64,000 nt of DNA from Epiperipatus broadwayi (taxonomy: Eukaryota > Onychophora > Udeonychophora > Euonychophora > Peripatidae). Location of the stretch: assembly GCA_028023455.1 (NCBI GenBank), contig JAQFVV010012446.1:1550001-1614000 (forward strand), written 5' to 3'. Below the pieces are notes generated by a model. That model did not search any database and had not been told where the DNA came from. It worked only from the letters and a program-made list of their open reading frames with translations. Below are positions 62,406 to 64,000 of the stretch, in pieces; the stretch's first letter is position 1; the number at the start of each line of letters is the position of its first letter. A program made the position numbers and the translations under genes.

Positions 62406-62659
62406 GCACTACCATAATAAACATTTACAAGTTAGTTTTTCTAGCAAATAATGCCCTTTCTGATGATCTGCTAATTAAGATAAAAATAAATTCACTTTTC
62501 ATATTTCTAGAGTCATTTAATAAATTTCCAAATAACATTCTCTTTGACCAATATATTAATTATGTAAAAAATGAATTCACTTTTAAATCAATTCAATTTT
62601 TAGTTACTGAATGGTCACAGAGGGCTCTATTTGCAAATATATTAAAATTAAGTGGCTAA
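62406..62659 (+). CDS. Possible terminal exon, unknown protein
   Basis: The frame has no ATG but follows a pyrimidine-rich AG ('gtttttctag', ending about 62443) that could be a splice acceptor. From there about 72 codons run to a TAA at 62657-62659, with a protein-like composition (hydrophobic pattern, 'FNKFPNNILFDQYINYV', 'VTEWSQRALFANILKLSG' ending). I do not recognise the family. It is the only stretch in the window that looks coding and is not an evident transposon, but it sits beside the family T element and may be chance or an unrecognised element. No polyadenylation signal of note. Confidence 0.2.
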
Positions 62660-62699
62660 CAGGTTTATCTGGGCATAATTGCTCAGATATTCTTGACTT

Positions 62700-63560
62700 C
62701 ATTTAAGGAGAAGCCACAGTACATCACATCGCATGACATGACATGTGCAATGAGAATTTATAACTTTTAAAAGTATTATTACTATGTACATATTTTTCTT
62801 AATATTTACATAAAACATATAACAAAATGTGTGTAATATTGTTCATGTCTTATTGTTCTCAAACATCTTGAGTTCACAGTTTGCAGACCTATTCTGTGGG
62901 TGTGTGCCACTCAGGTGCAAAATTATATTGCCGTCATATATTCATAAAATAATGCATAAAAAATAGTGATAACATATATCCTCTACATTAAGATGAGTCA
63001 TTTGTGTTAGCCCTATAGTGCGCCATCTAGGTACATTGCACCTCCAGAATGTCAGGATGGAATGGGTCTGACTGTATGTGGCTCTTATGTTAAATAAGCC
63101 TGGCTCTTTCTGATTAAGACCAACACATAAAATTAAAGATATTTCAATAATAGTATAAAATGTGATAGAAAAAAAAAACATTATATACTTTTTTTATATT
63201 TATAGATATATACCAAACATGTTTTGATGCAGTGGTACGTACCAGATGCTGGAGCTCAAAATCTGTGAATTATGGCACAGTTCTGTCAGTTCCTGGCTTG
63301 AATTTTTTATGAACTCTCAACTAATAAAGCCATTTGGTATTTAATATATAATTAAATGGAGAGAGGAGGTACATATATATATATGTATTTTGATGTATAA
63401 TGCATAATAGCTCCTTATATCCATTGCCATTTGGTGCAATTTTGCTATGAATACGTGAAACCATTGGTAATAGTTAACACTATACAATATATGTGTTTGC
63501 CATATAAACAGACATATAACAATGATGTCATTTAATATATATTTAAATACTTAAAAATAA
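62700..63560. other. AT-rich non-coding stretch
   Basis: Includes a (TA)n at about 63373-63384. No gene or known repeat recognised. Confidence 0.35.
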
Positions 63561-63565
63561 TCAAA

Positions 63566-63823
63566 ACAAAATAGTATGATATCAATAATTATGCACTATT
63601 AACGCTTGTTAAAGAAGTTATATTTATTAATAATTTATTTAAAGCTTAGCGCTTTCAAAGCTTCATGGCTTCATACTCATAGCTGTGTGCGGTTGATAGT
63701 GATGAGCGGGAGTATTCAAATTTATGTTAATTAGTTAGATGTTTCAGTATTTTAAATAAATTATTAATAAATATAACTTCTTTAACGAGCGTTAAAAGCG
63801 CATAATTATTGATATTATATAAT
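63566..63823. mobile_element. Inverted repeat around a Penelope-like 3' end
   Basis: Arms of about 61 bp (about 63566-63642 and 63750-63823) share 'gaagttatatttattaataa' and 'caataattatgcactatta'-like blocks as reverse complements. Between them, on the minus strand, are 'gaaagcgctaagc', 'gctatgagtatgaa' and 'ctaactaattaaca', the landmarks that end the Penelope-like fragments at 13248-14236. No coding sequence remains. The arms differ in sequence from those at 13248-13804. Confidence 0.55.
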
Positions 63824-63896
63824 TTATGAGAAGTTAATAAACAAATTTTCATTACAGAAAATAGTATGATGCAATAGTGAAAAAGATTGCATATTA

Positions 63897-64000
<104 letters not shown>

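Overview
This 64-kb window is AT-rich DNA (roughly 70 % A+T by eye) from an animal nuclear genome. It is built almost entirely of transposable-element debris, palindromes and simple repeats. I find no convincing host protein-coding gene, no rRNA and no functional tRNA. Animal origin is inferred from the mix of jockey/CR1-type and RTE-type LINEs, Penelope-like fragments, hAT-like MITEs, tRNA-derived SINEs and long-LTR retrotransposon pieces. The phylum cannot be fixed from the sequence. A TTAGGG-like tract is compatible with many metazoans but proves nothing.

Layout. 1-15 kb: a hAT-like MITE (1271-1786), a hairpin (2586-2719), a badly decayed RTE LINE on the minus strand (about 3230-4970), a tRNA-like SINE head (6430-6506), a 67-bp minisatellite, several inverted-repeat elements, and two Penelope-like C-terminal fragments (13401-14236). 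15-28 kb: a first copy of a 2.2-kb LTR (15836-17775), three inverted-repeat elements each bounded by an 11-13 bp direct repeat, a decayed hAT-like element, a short SINE with a 14-bp target duplication, and a 457-bp tandem array (26441-27577). 28-40 kb: palindromic SINE-like elements, an RTE remnant, and a solo LTR (34176-36351). 40-44 kb: a nearly complete jockey/CR1-type LINE on the minus strand. 44-50 kb: a large palindrome next to an (AAT)n array, further palindromes, and a TIR element carrying TTAGGG-like repeats. 50-56 kb: a LINE ORF1 (gag-like, CCHC knuckles) with only traces of its ORF2, then two RTE 3' ends in direct tandem. 56-62 kb: a young two-LTR element (56949-62019) nested inside an older TIR element. 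62-64 kb: one doubtful exon, a Penelope-flank inverted repeat and an (AG)n array running to the window end.

There is no gene network to describe; what connects the region is its transposition history. Two patterns stand out. First, several long inverted-repeat elements are bounded by 11-14 bp direct repeats, the size expected of target-primed retroposition rather than of common cut-and-paste transposons. Second, the copies of one 2.18-kb LTR adjoin TATAT, and two copies bracket only 716 bp of non-coding DNA, so this looks like a recently mobile non-autonomous LTR element.
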